Of a DNA stretch of 64,000 bases, positions 7,492 through 14,842 are shown piece after piece. Position numbers and translations under genes: made by a program. The notes below the pieces were generated by a model. The model saw nothing but the letters and a program-made list of their open reading frames with translations, made no database searches and had not been told where the DNA came from. Source of the stretch: Campylobacter ornithocola (GTDB lineage Bacteria > Campylobacterota > Campylobacteria > Campylobacterales > Campylobacteraceae); NCBI RefSeq assembly GCF_013201605.1, contig NZ_CP053848.1, positions 1,580,931 through 1,644,930 of the forward strand, written 5' to 3'. The stretch's first letter is position 1. Each line of letters opens with the position of its first letter.

Positions 7492-9855
7492 TTGCAACAA
7501 AATCGTAGAAATTTTCTAAAATGGAGTGCGTTATTTGGTGGGTTGGCAACAAACCCTATAAGTTTAAGTGCAAATTTACTCAAAGATACACCCATATTGA
7601 CAAAGTGGGCAGGATGTAATGTAAATTGTGGAACAAAATGCCCTGTAAAAGTACATACTCAAGATGGAGTTATTAAGTATGTAAGCACAGATGATGAAGG
7701 TGATGATAGTTTTGATAAAAGACAAGCAAGAGCTTGTATAAGAGGAAGAAGTTCAAAATATAAAGTTTATAACGCAAATCGCATCACAAGACCACTTAAA
7801 AGAGTAGGAAAAAGAGGCGAAGGAAAATTTATACCTATATCTTGGGAGCAAGCTTTTGATGAAATAGCTTCAAAAATGAAAGAAACAAAAGAAAAATATG
7901 GAAATGAAGCATTTTTTATAACTTATGCCACAGGAACAACTGGAACAATTGTAAACCGCTGTACAAAAGGACCTTGGGCGAGACTTTTAAGTCTTTATGG
8001 AGGATATTTAAATTATCATAATTCCTATTCTACAGCTCAAATTTCCAATGCTATGAATTTTTTTTACGGAGGATCTCCATCTAGCGATATAGCTACTTTA
8101 AGATCTGCAAAACTTGCCATATTTTTTGGCACAAATCACGTGGAAACTAGAATGGGCGGAGGGGGCATAGGTTATGCTTACCAAAAAGCCTTAGAAGAAA
8201 GCGGCTGTAAAATTATACATATAGACCCAAGATACAATGACTCTATAATAGGCCATTGTGATGAGTGGATACCTATAGCTCCCGGAACTGATGCTGCTTT
8301 AATTGCCGCATTAGCTTATGTAATGATTAAAGAAAATTTACTTGATAGAAATTTCCTTGATAAATACACCATAGGTTTTAGTGAAAATACTTTACCAGAG
8401 GATGCACCAAAAAATTCAAGCTATGAAAGTTATGTTTTGGGATTAAGTGATGGAGTTGAAAAAACACCTGATTGGGCAAGCAAGATCACAAAAATACCAG
8501 CTCGTCGTATTATTCAACTAGCAAGAGAAGTTTCTACTATAGAACCTTGTTTTATAGAACAAGGATGGGGAGTGCAAAGACATTCAAATGGCGAACAAGG
8601 TGCAAGAGCTATTGCAACTTTAGCATGTATGATAGGTAGCATAGGGATTGAAGGTGGAAATACTGGAGTTAGAACAGGCTCAAGTAAAACATATGATATC
8701 ATGGGAATGCCTTGCCCTAACCCTATTAAAGATTCTATTCCTTGTTTTTTATTTACAGATGCAATTTATCGTGGTAAAGAGATGACTGATGTTAGCGATG
8801 GGGTGCGTGGCACAACACAATTAAAACAAAATATCAAATTTATTTTCAATACAGCAGGAAATTGTCTTACAAACCAGCACAGCACTATTAAAGAAGTTGA
8901 TCGTATTTTAAGTGATGAAAGTCTTTGTGAGTGTATAGTAGATATAAATGTTACTAGAACGCCATCAAACAATTACGCAGATTATATTTTACCTGATGCA
9001 ACTATGCTAGAACAAGAAGATTTTATAAGACCTAGTGCGGGATACTATAGCAATAGACCTTATATTATATATTGCCAAAAAGCCATTGAACCCGTAGGTG
9101 AGTCAAAACCTATTTATGAAATGTGTCTTGAACTTGCAAAGAGACTTGGTATAGAAAATGAATTTAGCGAAGGAAGAACTCAAAAAGATTGGCTTAAGTA
9201 TCTTTATGAAGAAAGTATGAAAAAAAATCCGCTTTTACCGAGCTTTAAAGAAATGCGTGAAAAAGGACTTGTAAAATTTGATCCTGTAAAACCTACAATA
9301 GCCCTTGAAAGTTTTGTAAAAGATCCAATTAACAATCCATTAAAAACACCTAGTGGAAAGATTGAAATTTACAGCATTAAATTAGCTCAAATGCAAAAAA
9401 CTTGGAAACTAAAACAAGGTCAGCAAATAGTTCCTATTCCAGTGTTTGAGAGTCAAAGAGAAGGTCCGTTAGATCCTTTAAAAGAAAAATATCCTTTGCA
9501 ATTTTTTGGTTATCACTACAAAGGAAGAACACACTCAAGTTTTTGGGAAATTTCAGCTATTAGAGAAATTAACCCTCAAGAAATTTGGGTTAATACCATA
9601 GATGCAAAACAAAGAAACATAAAAACAGGTGATGTAATACGAGTTAAAAATGATTTAGGAGTTATTCAAGGTATAGCAAAAGTAACACCAAAAATAATAC
9701 CAGGGTGTGCAACAACTCCACAAGGTGCATGGGTAAAGTATGAAAATGGTATAGATATAGGAACTTGTGTTAATTCATTAGCTAGTTTATTGCCAACTGC
9801 CATTTCTAAGGGAAATGGACAACATTCTATTTTAGTTGAAATTGAGAAAGCTTAG
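7492..9855 (+). CDS. dmsA: DMSO/TMAO reductase family molybdoenzyme, catalytic subunit
   Basis: Periplasmic molybdopterin enzyme that probably reduces DMSO, TMAO or a related S/N-oxide as an anaerobic electron acceptor. The TTG at 7492 is chosen because AAGGAG lies 5 nt upstream and because it makes the protein begin with MQQNRRNFLKWSALFGG, a twin-arginine signal peptide; an upstream in-frame ATG at 7453 overlaps the promoter and has no ribosome site. An N-terminal [4Fe-4S] site is visible (CNVNCGTKC, then C in ARACIRGR). The segment HNSYSTAQ contains the Ser expected as molybdenum ligand in the DmsA group. The length (787 aa) is normal. First gene of dmsABCD; the true substrate cannot be told from sequence. 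Confidence 0.9.
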   Translation: MQQNRRNFLKWSALFGGLATNPISLSANLLKDTPILTKWAGCNVNCGTKCPVKVHTQDGVIKYVSTDDEGDDSFDKRQARACIRGRSSKYKVYNANRITRPLKRVGKRGEGKFIPISWEQAFDEIASKMKETKEKYGNEAFFITYATGTTGTIVNRCTKGPWARLLSLYGGYLNYHNSYSTAQISNAMNFFYGGSPSSDIATLRSAKLAIFFGTNHVETRMGGGGIGYAYQKALEESGCKIIHIDPRYNDSIIGHCDEWIPIAPGTDAALIAALAYVMIKENLLDRNFLDKYTIGFSENTLPEDAPKNSSYESYVLGLSDGVEKTPDWASKITKIPARRIIQLAREVSTIEPCFIEQGWGVQRHSNGEQGARAIATLACMIGSIGIEGGNTGVRTGSSKTYDIMGMPCPNPIKDSIPCFLFTDAIYRGKEMTDVSDGVRGTTQLKQNIKFIFNTAGNCLTNQHSTIKEVDRILSDESLCECIVDINVTRTPSNNYADYILPDATMLEQEDFIRPSAGYYSNRPYIIYCQKAIEPVGESKPIYEMCLELAKRLGIENEFSEGRTQKDWLKYLYEESMKKNPLLPSFKEMREKGLVKFDPVKPTIALESFVKDPINNPLKTPSGKIEIYSIKLAQMQKTWKLKQGQQIVPIPVFESQREGPLDPLKEKYPLQFFGYHYKGRTHSSFWEISAIREINPQEIWVNTIDAKQRNIKTGDVIRVKNDLGVIQGIAKVTPKIIPGCATTPQGAWVKYENGIDIGTCVNSLASLLPTAISKGNGQHSILVEIEKA

Positions 9856-9865
9856 GAGAACAAAG

Positions 9866-10522
9866 ATGAAATTAGAAGAAAATTCGCAATTTGGCTTTAT
9901 GCTAGATCAAAGTAAATGTGTTGGATGTAGAACTTGCTCACTTTCTTGCAAAGATTATAAAAATATGCCAGTAGGAGTTAATTTTCGCCGTGTATTTGAA
10001 ACAGAAGGTGGGGAATGGACCTGCAAAAGTGATGGAAGCTTAGAACAAAATATTTTTGCTTATTATACTTCTATATCTTGTAATCATTGCTCTAATCCAT
10101 CTTGTCTTAAAGCTTGTCCAACAGGAGCAACAATGAAAGTAAAATGGGGTATAGTTATAGTTGAAGATAGCATGTGCATAGGTTGTAAAGCCTGTGCTAT
10201 GGCTTGTCCTTATGGCGCACCACAATTTAATCATGAAAGTGGACATATGAGCAAATGCGATGGATGTTATGAAAGATTAAAAGAAGGTAAGAATCCAATT
10301 TGTGTAGATTCTTGTCCTTTTAGAGCTTTAAAAGCAGGCGATATAACAGAACTTAGAGAAGAATATGGAAATTTAGCTTCCATAACCCCTCTACCAGATG
10401 CATCAATAACACATCCAAATTTATGTATAGTACCAGAAAAACATAGTTTACCATCAGGAAATAAAAGTGCTATTTTTCATCTTCCTCAAAACTATCAAGG
10501 AGTAAAAGATGACATCATTTAA
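9866..10522 (+). CDS. dmsB: DMSO reductase family iron-sulfur subunit
   Basis: Electron-transfer subunit with four [4Fe-4S] clusters linking the membrane anchor to DmsA. Four cysteine groups are seen in order: CVGCRTCSLSC, CNHCSNPSCLKACP, CIGCKACAMACP and CDGCYERLKEGKNPICVDSCP. The start at 9866 (MKLEENSQFGF) is preferred because AGGAGA precedes it by 7 nt; an in-frame ATG 30 nt upstream lies inside the end of dmsA. The 218 aa length matches DmsB. It lies 10 nt after dmsA and its end overlaps dmsC by 14 nt, so the subunits are probably made together. It has no signal peptide and would be co-exported with DmsA. Confidence 0.92.
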   Translation: MKLEENSQFGFMLDQSKCVGCRTCSLSCKDYKNMPVGVNFRRVFETEGGEWTCKSDGSLEQNIFAYYTSISCNHCSNPSCLKACPTGATMKVKWGIVIVEDSMCIGCKACAMACPYGAPQFNHESGHMSKCDGCYERLKEGKNPICVDSCPFRALKAGDITELREEYGNLASITPLPDASITHPNLCIVPEKHSLPSGNKSAIFHLPQNYQGVKDDII

Positions 10523-11375
10523 CCATATGTTAAGCGAAATGCCTTTGGTGCTTTTTACTATCTTAGCACAGGCAGTTATAGGACTTAGTTTTGTATACGC
10601 CCCAGCATTTATAAAGGGCTATAAAAATAAAACGAATTTAAAATCTTTTGGTCTTATTTTAGGTATAGCTATGACAATAGCTTTTTTACCTTCTGTTTTC
10701 CACTTAAATGATATTACTCATATTTTTAATGTTTTAAATAGAATGGGAATGTTTTATGCAAACAATGAATGGCATATAGGATGGATGAATAATGAAATTT
10801 TATTTGTATCCCTTGTGTGTGCTTTAGGCTTTTTACTTTATTTAAAAACTTCAAATTGGGTGTTTTATCTCACACTAATATGTGGAATTTTGGGACTATT
10901 TTTTATGAGTGGAGCTTACGGTGCTATGCAAGAAAGTGTACCTACTTGGGATTTTAAAATTACTTTGCTTTATTTTTTTGCCAGTGCTATATTTTTAGGT
11001 GCTATTGTTTATTATTGTTTTTTTGAAAATGGCGAACATGAAAGAAGAATGTCATTTTTTGCAGGGCTTATAGGTATAGGACTTTTAAGCACGGCTATAG
11101 TTTTACAAACTTTACATGTAGGACAAACTTGGATCATGGGACTTGTAAATCCTTTTGAGCTTTTGGGTGGAACTTATGTGTGGTTTATATCACTTTCTTT
11201 TGCTTTTTTAGGACTTGGTATTACCACTTGGTATTTACATAATTATTTACATGAAAAGTTTAAAAGTAAATTTTTTGCATATTTTGCCCTATTTTGTGCA
11301 TTTTTAGGGGTATTTATTACTAGAATGTTATTTTACGGACTTATAAGCACTTCTATAATGCTAGGGCATTTTTAA
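10509..11375 (+). CDS. dmsC: DMSO reductase membrane anchor subunit
   Basis: Integral membrane subunit that oxidises menaquinol and passes electrons to DmsB. The 288 aa protein has about eight hydrophobic segments, the usual number for DmsC, beginning with LVLFTILAQAVIGLSFVYA. Family assignment rests on length, topology and position directly after dmsB. The start lies inside dmsB, with an AGGAG-like site (CAAGGAG) upstream of ATGACATCA. The stop overlaps the next ATG (TAATG). Confidence 0.88.
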   Translation: MTSFNHMLSEMPLVLFTILAQAVIGLSFVYAPAFIKGYKNKTNLKSFGLILGIAMTIAFLPSVFHLNDITHIFNVLNRMGMFYANNEWHIGWMNNEILFVSLVCALGFLLYLKTSNWVFYLTLICGILGLFFMSGAYGAMQESVPTWDFKITLLYFFASAIFLGAIVYYCFFENGEHERRMSFFAGLIGIGLLSTAIVLQTLHVGQTWIMGLVNPFELLGGTYVWFISLSFAFLGLGITTWYLHNYLHEKFKSKFFAYFALFCAFLGVFITRMLFYGLISTSIMLGHF

Positions 11376-11941
11376 TGGAAAGCCTAGCCATAGATGTGTT
11401 TATAAATTTCTTGCAAAATCCACCAGATAAAAATTTGCTAGAAAAACTTAAGGAAAACAAACTTTGGGAAAATTGGTTTTTAAAAAACGATAATCCATTG
11501 CAAATAGAAGCTCTAAAACTTCTATCTTGCAATGAAAATGAAGAAACCATAGGAAGTGATTTTGTAAGTTTGTTTTTAAGTGATATAAATTTTGTAAAAG
11601 CGCCTCCTTTTGCATCTTTTTATTTAGATAAAGATAAAGAAATTTACTCTTGTAATTCTGATAGAGTAAAAAATATTTTTATAATCAATAATTTTTTATA
11701 TTTTTTGGAAAATGAACCCGCAGATAGTCTAGTAAATGAGCTTTTATTTATTAAAGAATTACTAAAACATAATGACAAAAAAACATTAAAAATATTTTTA
11801 GAAAAAGATTTTTTTACTTGGTTTAACTTATGGAATGACGACCTAGAAAAAGGTGCAAAAAGCGATTTTTATAAAGGTTTTGCAATGCTTATGAAAGATT
11901 TTTTTGAAGAATTAAAAAGAAAACTTATCAACTTAACATAA
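11375..11941 (+). CDS. dmsD: TorD/DmsD-family molybdoenzyme chaperone
   Basis: Cytoplasmic chaperone that likely binds the twin-arginine signal of DmsA and holds it until the cofactor is inserted. The 188 aa all-helical protein fits the TorD/DmsD family in length; the segment SLFLSDINFVKAPPFASFYLDKDKEIY corresponds to the family region where a Y/F-x-x-LF-x-G-P-P pattern is found, and the FLENEPADSLVNELLFIKELL region resembles the conserved E-P-x-D-H-x-x-x-E-L motif, with His replaced by Ser. It overlaps dmsC by one base. The gene symbol follows context; sequence similarity in this family is always weak. Confidence 0.75.
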   Translation: MESLAIDVFINFLQNPPDKNLLEKLKENKLWENWFLKNDNPLQIEALKLLSCNENEETIGSDFVSLFLSDINFVKAPPFASFYLDKDKEIYSCNSDRVKNIFIINNFLYFLENEPADSLVNELLFIKELLKHNDKKTLKIFLEKDFFTWFNLWNDDLEKGAKSDFYKGFAMLMKDFFEELKRKLINLT

Positions 11942-11974
11942 ATCAAGATATTTTTTCTCCTTTTTATATATAAT
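11933..11974 (+). promoter_or_regulatory. cgb promoter with candidate NssR/FNR-type site
   Basis: A TATAAT -10 lies at 11969-11974, predicting a start near 11981. TTAAC-ATAA-ATCAA occupies 11933-11946. In C. jejuni the globin gene is activated by the CRP/FNR-family regulator NssR at a TTAAC-N4-GTTAA site centred at -41.5. Here the left half is a perfect NssR half-site, the right half (ATCAA) is the FNR half-site, and the centre falls 41.5 nt from the predicted start. The site overlaps the end of dmsD. The -10 is convincing; the regulator is inferred. Confidence 0.5.
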
Positions 11975-12005
11975 TTTTTAAAGTTTTCATTTTAAAGGAG
12001 AAAAA

Positions 12006-12434
12006 ATGACCCGAGAACAAATTCAAATCATCAAAGATTGTGTACCAGTTTTACAAAAAAATGGTGAAGTTTTGACAAAAGAATTTTATAAAATCATGTT
12101 TGAAGAATATCCTGAAGTAAAGCCTATGTTTAATATGGAAAAACAAGCTTCAGGTGAACAACCAAAAGCTTTAGCTATGGCTATTTTAATGGCAGCAAAA
12201 AATGTAGAAAATTTAGAAAATATGAGAAGCTTTGTTGATAAAGTAGCTATCACTCATACAAGATTAAATGTTAAAGAAGAACATTATCCTATAGTCGGCA
12301 CTTGTCTTTTAAAGGCTATTAAAGTAGTGTTAAATGCAGATGAGGCTACATTAAAAGCTTGGGAAGAAGCTTATAACGCTATTGCTAAATTTTATATAGA
12401 CATTGAAAAAGAAATTTATGCAAAAACTAAGTAA
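12006..12434 (+). CDS. cgb: Single-domain haemoglobin, nitric oxide detoxification
   Basis: Haem protein that converts nitric oxide to nitrate and protects the cell from nitrosative stress. The 142 aa sequence is a vertebrate-like 3-over-3 globin of the bacterial Cgb/Vgb type, like the globin domain of flavohaemoglobins but without the reductase domain. The proximal (F8) His is probably H84 in VAITHTRLNV, aligned with H85 of E. coli Hmp, followed by the conserved EEHYPIVG. A Tyr in KEFYKIMFEEYP sits at the usual B10 position. AAAGGAGAAAAAA precedes the ATG. In C. jejuni the equivalent is Cj1586, which is likewise followed by a convergent ABC exporter gene (Cj1587c). Confidence 0.95.
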   Translation: MTREQIQIIKDCVPVLQKNGEVLTKEFYKIMFEEYPEVKPMFNMEKQASGEQPKALAMAILMAAKNVENLENMRSFVDKVAITHTRLNVKEEHYPIVGTCLLKAIKVVLNADEATLKAWEEAYNAIAKFYIDIEKEIYAKTK

Positions 12435-12435
12435 T

Positions 12436-12462
12436 AATAGGCTTTGAAAATCAAAGCCTATT
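12436..12462. terminator. Bidirectional hairpin between cgb and the GlcG-like gene
   Basis: AATAGGCTTTGA (12436-12447) and TCAAAGCCTATT (12451-12462) form a perfect 12-bp stem with a 3-nt loop. It follows the cgb stop and covers the stop codon of the convergent gene, so it probably ends both transcripts. There is no long T-run on either side. Confidence 0.65.
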
Positions 12463-12931
12463 GTAAAAATGCTACCCCTGCTTTAGCTATTTTTACATCC
12501 TCATCTAAGTGTGCTCCACCCACACCTATACCACCAACAACAACACCATCTATAAAAATCGGCACTCCACCGGGCATAATGGAAAATTTATCATCTAAAT
12601 AACGAATATCTTCAGGTATTTTACCTTCTTTTACACCTTTAAAAATAATCGCTGTTTCTCTTTTTTGCGAAGTAGCTGTGTAAGCTTTTTTATAACTAGC
12701 ATTAAGCGTATGCACACCTGCTTTATCATCTCTTAAAACTGCTAAAATTTGACCAGATTTATCCACTATAGTAATGCTTACATGAAAGCCATTTTTTCTT
12801 GCTTCTTTTTTTGCAAGATCCAAAATCCTTTCAACCATTTGTGTGGTTAATACAGGCTCTTTTACGAGCTCAAAAGATTTTGCCATCAAGCTTACTCCTA
12901 AAAATAAACACAAAATGAGTAATTTTTTCAT
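12458..12931 (-). CDS. Exported GlcG/HbpS-family protein
   Basis: The 157 aa protein has a signal peptide ([19 protein letters not shown]) followed by a GlcG/HbpS (DUF336) domain: [37 protein letters not shown], then ASYKKAYTA and the glycine-rich [11 protein letters not shown] and [20 protein letters not shown]. HbpS of Streptomyces binds haem and senses redox stress; other members have no known activity. The location facing cgb and next to an exporter suggests a haem or oxidative-stress role, but this is inference. It is separated by 10 nt from the ABC exporter upstream and is probably in the same operon. Confidence 0.82.
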   Translation of the reverse strand: MKKLLILCLFLGVSLMAKSFELVKEPVLTTQMVERILDLAKKEARKNGFHVSITIVDKSGQILAVLRDDKAGVHTLNASYKKAYTATSQKRETAIIFKGVKEGKIPEDIRYLDDKFSIMPGGVPIFIDGVVVGGIGVGGAHLDEDVKIAKAGVAFLQ

Positions 12932-12941
12932 TTTTATTCCT

Positions 12942-14570
12942 TTAAAATTTTTCTACTGCATTTTTCGCTAGTTCTTTTATATCGCCTTTTAACTCTTGTA
13001 TTTGACCATTTTGTGCAAGTAAAATTCTATCAGCCATATCAAAATACACATCATCATGTGTTATAGCAAATATAGTAATACCCTTTTGCTTTAAAAGCGG
13101 TAAAAGCTTAGTGTAAAAAAACTTTCTAAACATAGGATCTTGATCAGCCGCCCACTCATCTAAAATCAAAATATCTCTTTTTTCAAGTAAAACACTAAGC
13201 ATAGCAAGACGCTTTTTTTGTCCTGCTGAAAGCTTTATAGTGCTAAAAGTATTTCCTATAAGTTCTACTTTTTCATTTAGCTCTAAAATTTCAAGCCAAT
13301 AAACTAAGTCCTCTTTGCTAAATTTCTCATCTTCTAAAACGTACTCAAATAAATGAAAATCACTAAAAATTGCACTAATTAGATTTCTATACTCATAAAT
13401 ATTTTTTGTGGTGATTTTTTCATCATCTAAAAAAATATCTCCTTTAAAATCCGTAAAAAGCCCTGCTAAAATCATAGAAAAAGTAGATTTACCGCTACCG
13501 TTTTTACCTATTAAAAATATACACTCACCTTTTTTAAGCTCGAAATTTACGGGTTTTAGAGCAAATTTTTCATTATAAGCAAAAGATACATCTTTAAAGC
13601 AAAGTTTTCGCCAAACTTTTTTGTTTTGATTAAGCTTAAACTCGTGAGTATAGTTTTCTAAATTTAAATTTGAAATTTTATCTAAGGCAATTTTTGCCAT
13701 CATAAGCGTAGGAAAACTTCCAATCATAGCCCCAAGTGGCGCTCTTAGAAAAAGTACACTTAAAGCAATGGTCGTAGCACTTTGCAAACTAGCAAACTCA
13801 TAACTTAAAGCCATATAAAACTCTACCCCTACTAAAGCTAGCATGGCACTATTACTCCAATTGTTAGATAAAATATGCAAGATATTTCCCATAGTAGAAC
13901 TTTTTTTCTTTTTTAGGGCATTTTTTTCAAACTCATTTTCATAATAATATTTCGCTCTCAAAGGATTAAGAGTTAGCTCCTTATGTCCTTGTAAAATGTT
14001 TTGATAGTTTTTTTGCAAGGCATCATCATTTTCCCTAGCATTTTTAAAATAAAAATACACCTTGCTCATCAAAAAATTATCCACTATAAAAATACAGACT
14101 ATCCAAGTCAAACACAAAAAGAAAATTTCTAAAGAAAGATAAGCTATATAAGCACTTACACAAATGATCAAAACACTTGATTGTATAAATTCAGGAAGCC
14201 TCAAAAGCCCAAAAGAAATGCTACGCACATCATTATTCAAAGAAGCTAAAATCTTTGCTTTAGTGGTATTTAAAATACTCAAAACACTTGTATCTAAAAT
14301 TTGTTTTACAACCCTTCTTTGCATTTTAAAAATAAAACTTTGACCAAAGGTACTTAGGGAAATTTCCACAAAAGAAGAACTTGCAAAAAATACAAGCAAT
14401 AAAAGCACAAAATACATAATGATATTTGAATTTTCAAGATTAGCTTTTAGTAAAAATTCATTAATAAAAACCAACACCAACACACCCAACATACTTGTAA
14501 AAATACTAAAAAGCAAAAAAAGAATGATTTTAAGTTTGTTTTCTTGAAATAAAACCCATAAAAAACTCAC
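12942..14570 (-). CDS. ABC exporter, fused membrane and ATPase domains (PvdE/SyrD-like)
   Basis: Half-size exporter of 542 aa. Residues 1-290 hold six membrane segments; the C-terminal 200 residues hold the ATPase with Walker [13 protein letters not shown], signature [13 protein letters not shown], Walker B ILILDEW and the switch His in AITHDD. The DEWAADQDP stretch after Walker B is typical of the cyclic-peptide/siderophore exporter group (SyrD, PvdE), of which Cj1587c in C. jejuni is a member. The substrate is unknown. The relation to cgb is positional. The gene heads a two-gene operon with the GlcG-like gene. Confidence 0.85.
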   Translation of the reverse strand: MSFLWVLFQENKLKIILFLLFSIFTSMLGVLVLVFINEFLLKANLENSNIIMYFVLLLLVFFASSSFVEISLSTFGQSFIFKMQRRVVKQILDTSVLSILNTTKAKILASLNNDVRSISFGLLRLPEFIQSSVLIICVSAYIAYLSLEIFFLCLTWIVCIFIVDNFLMSKVYFYFKNARENDDALQKNYQNILQGHKELTLNPLRAKYYYENEFEKNALKKKKSSTMGNILHILSNNWSNSAMLALVGVEFYMALSYEFASLQSATTIALSVLFLRAPLGAMIGSFPTLMMAKIALDKISNLNLENYTHEFKLNQNKKVWRKLCFKDVSFAYNEKFALKPVNFELKKGECIFLIGKNGSGKSTFSMILAGLFTDFKGDIFLDDEKITTKNIYEYRNLISAIFSDFHLFEYVLEDEKFSKEDLVYWLEILELNEKVELIGNTFSTIKLSAGQKKRLAMLSVLLEKRDILILDEWAADQDPMFRKFFYTKLLPLLKQKGITIFAITHDDVYFDMADRILLAQNGQIQELKGDIKELAKNAVEKF

Positions 14571-14842
14571 AATAATACCTTTAAAAAAATAAATTATAAA
14601 ATTATAACTAAATACTAATACACTCTCAAACCCCCACCTTTCATAAATTCCTATTTCACCATATCCCCCCTCCCATATTTCTCATTATAAAACTATTTTA
14701 CTCTTATTTATATTTCAGTTTAAATTTATGATTTTGTATTTATAATTTCTAACTTATTAATGAAATATCAGCTAGTTTTTTTATAAATTTACAGCTGTTA
14801 GTTAATTAAAGATATTAATATTAATCTTTGAAAGGATATTTT

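Noticed and set aside
7319..7519. 66-aa plus-strand reading frame upstream of dmsA with a TTG start
   Set aside because: It overlaps the dms promoter and the true dmsA start, has no good ribosome site and looks like hydrophobic translation of T-rich DNA.
14828..14842. Upstream TTG start for the passenger-like gene
   Set aside because: The ribosome site AAAGGA lies inside this extension, so the ATG at 14843 is the better start.
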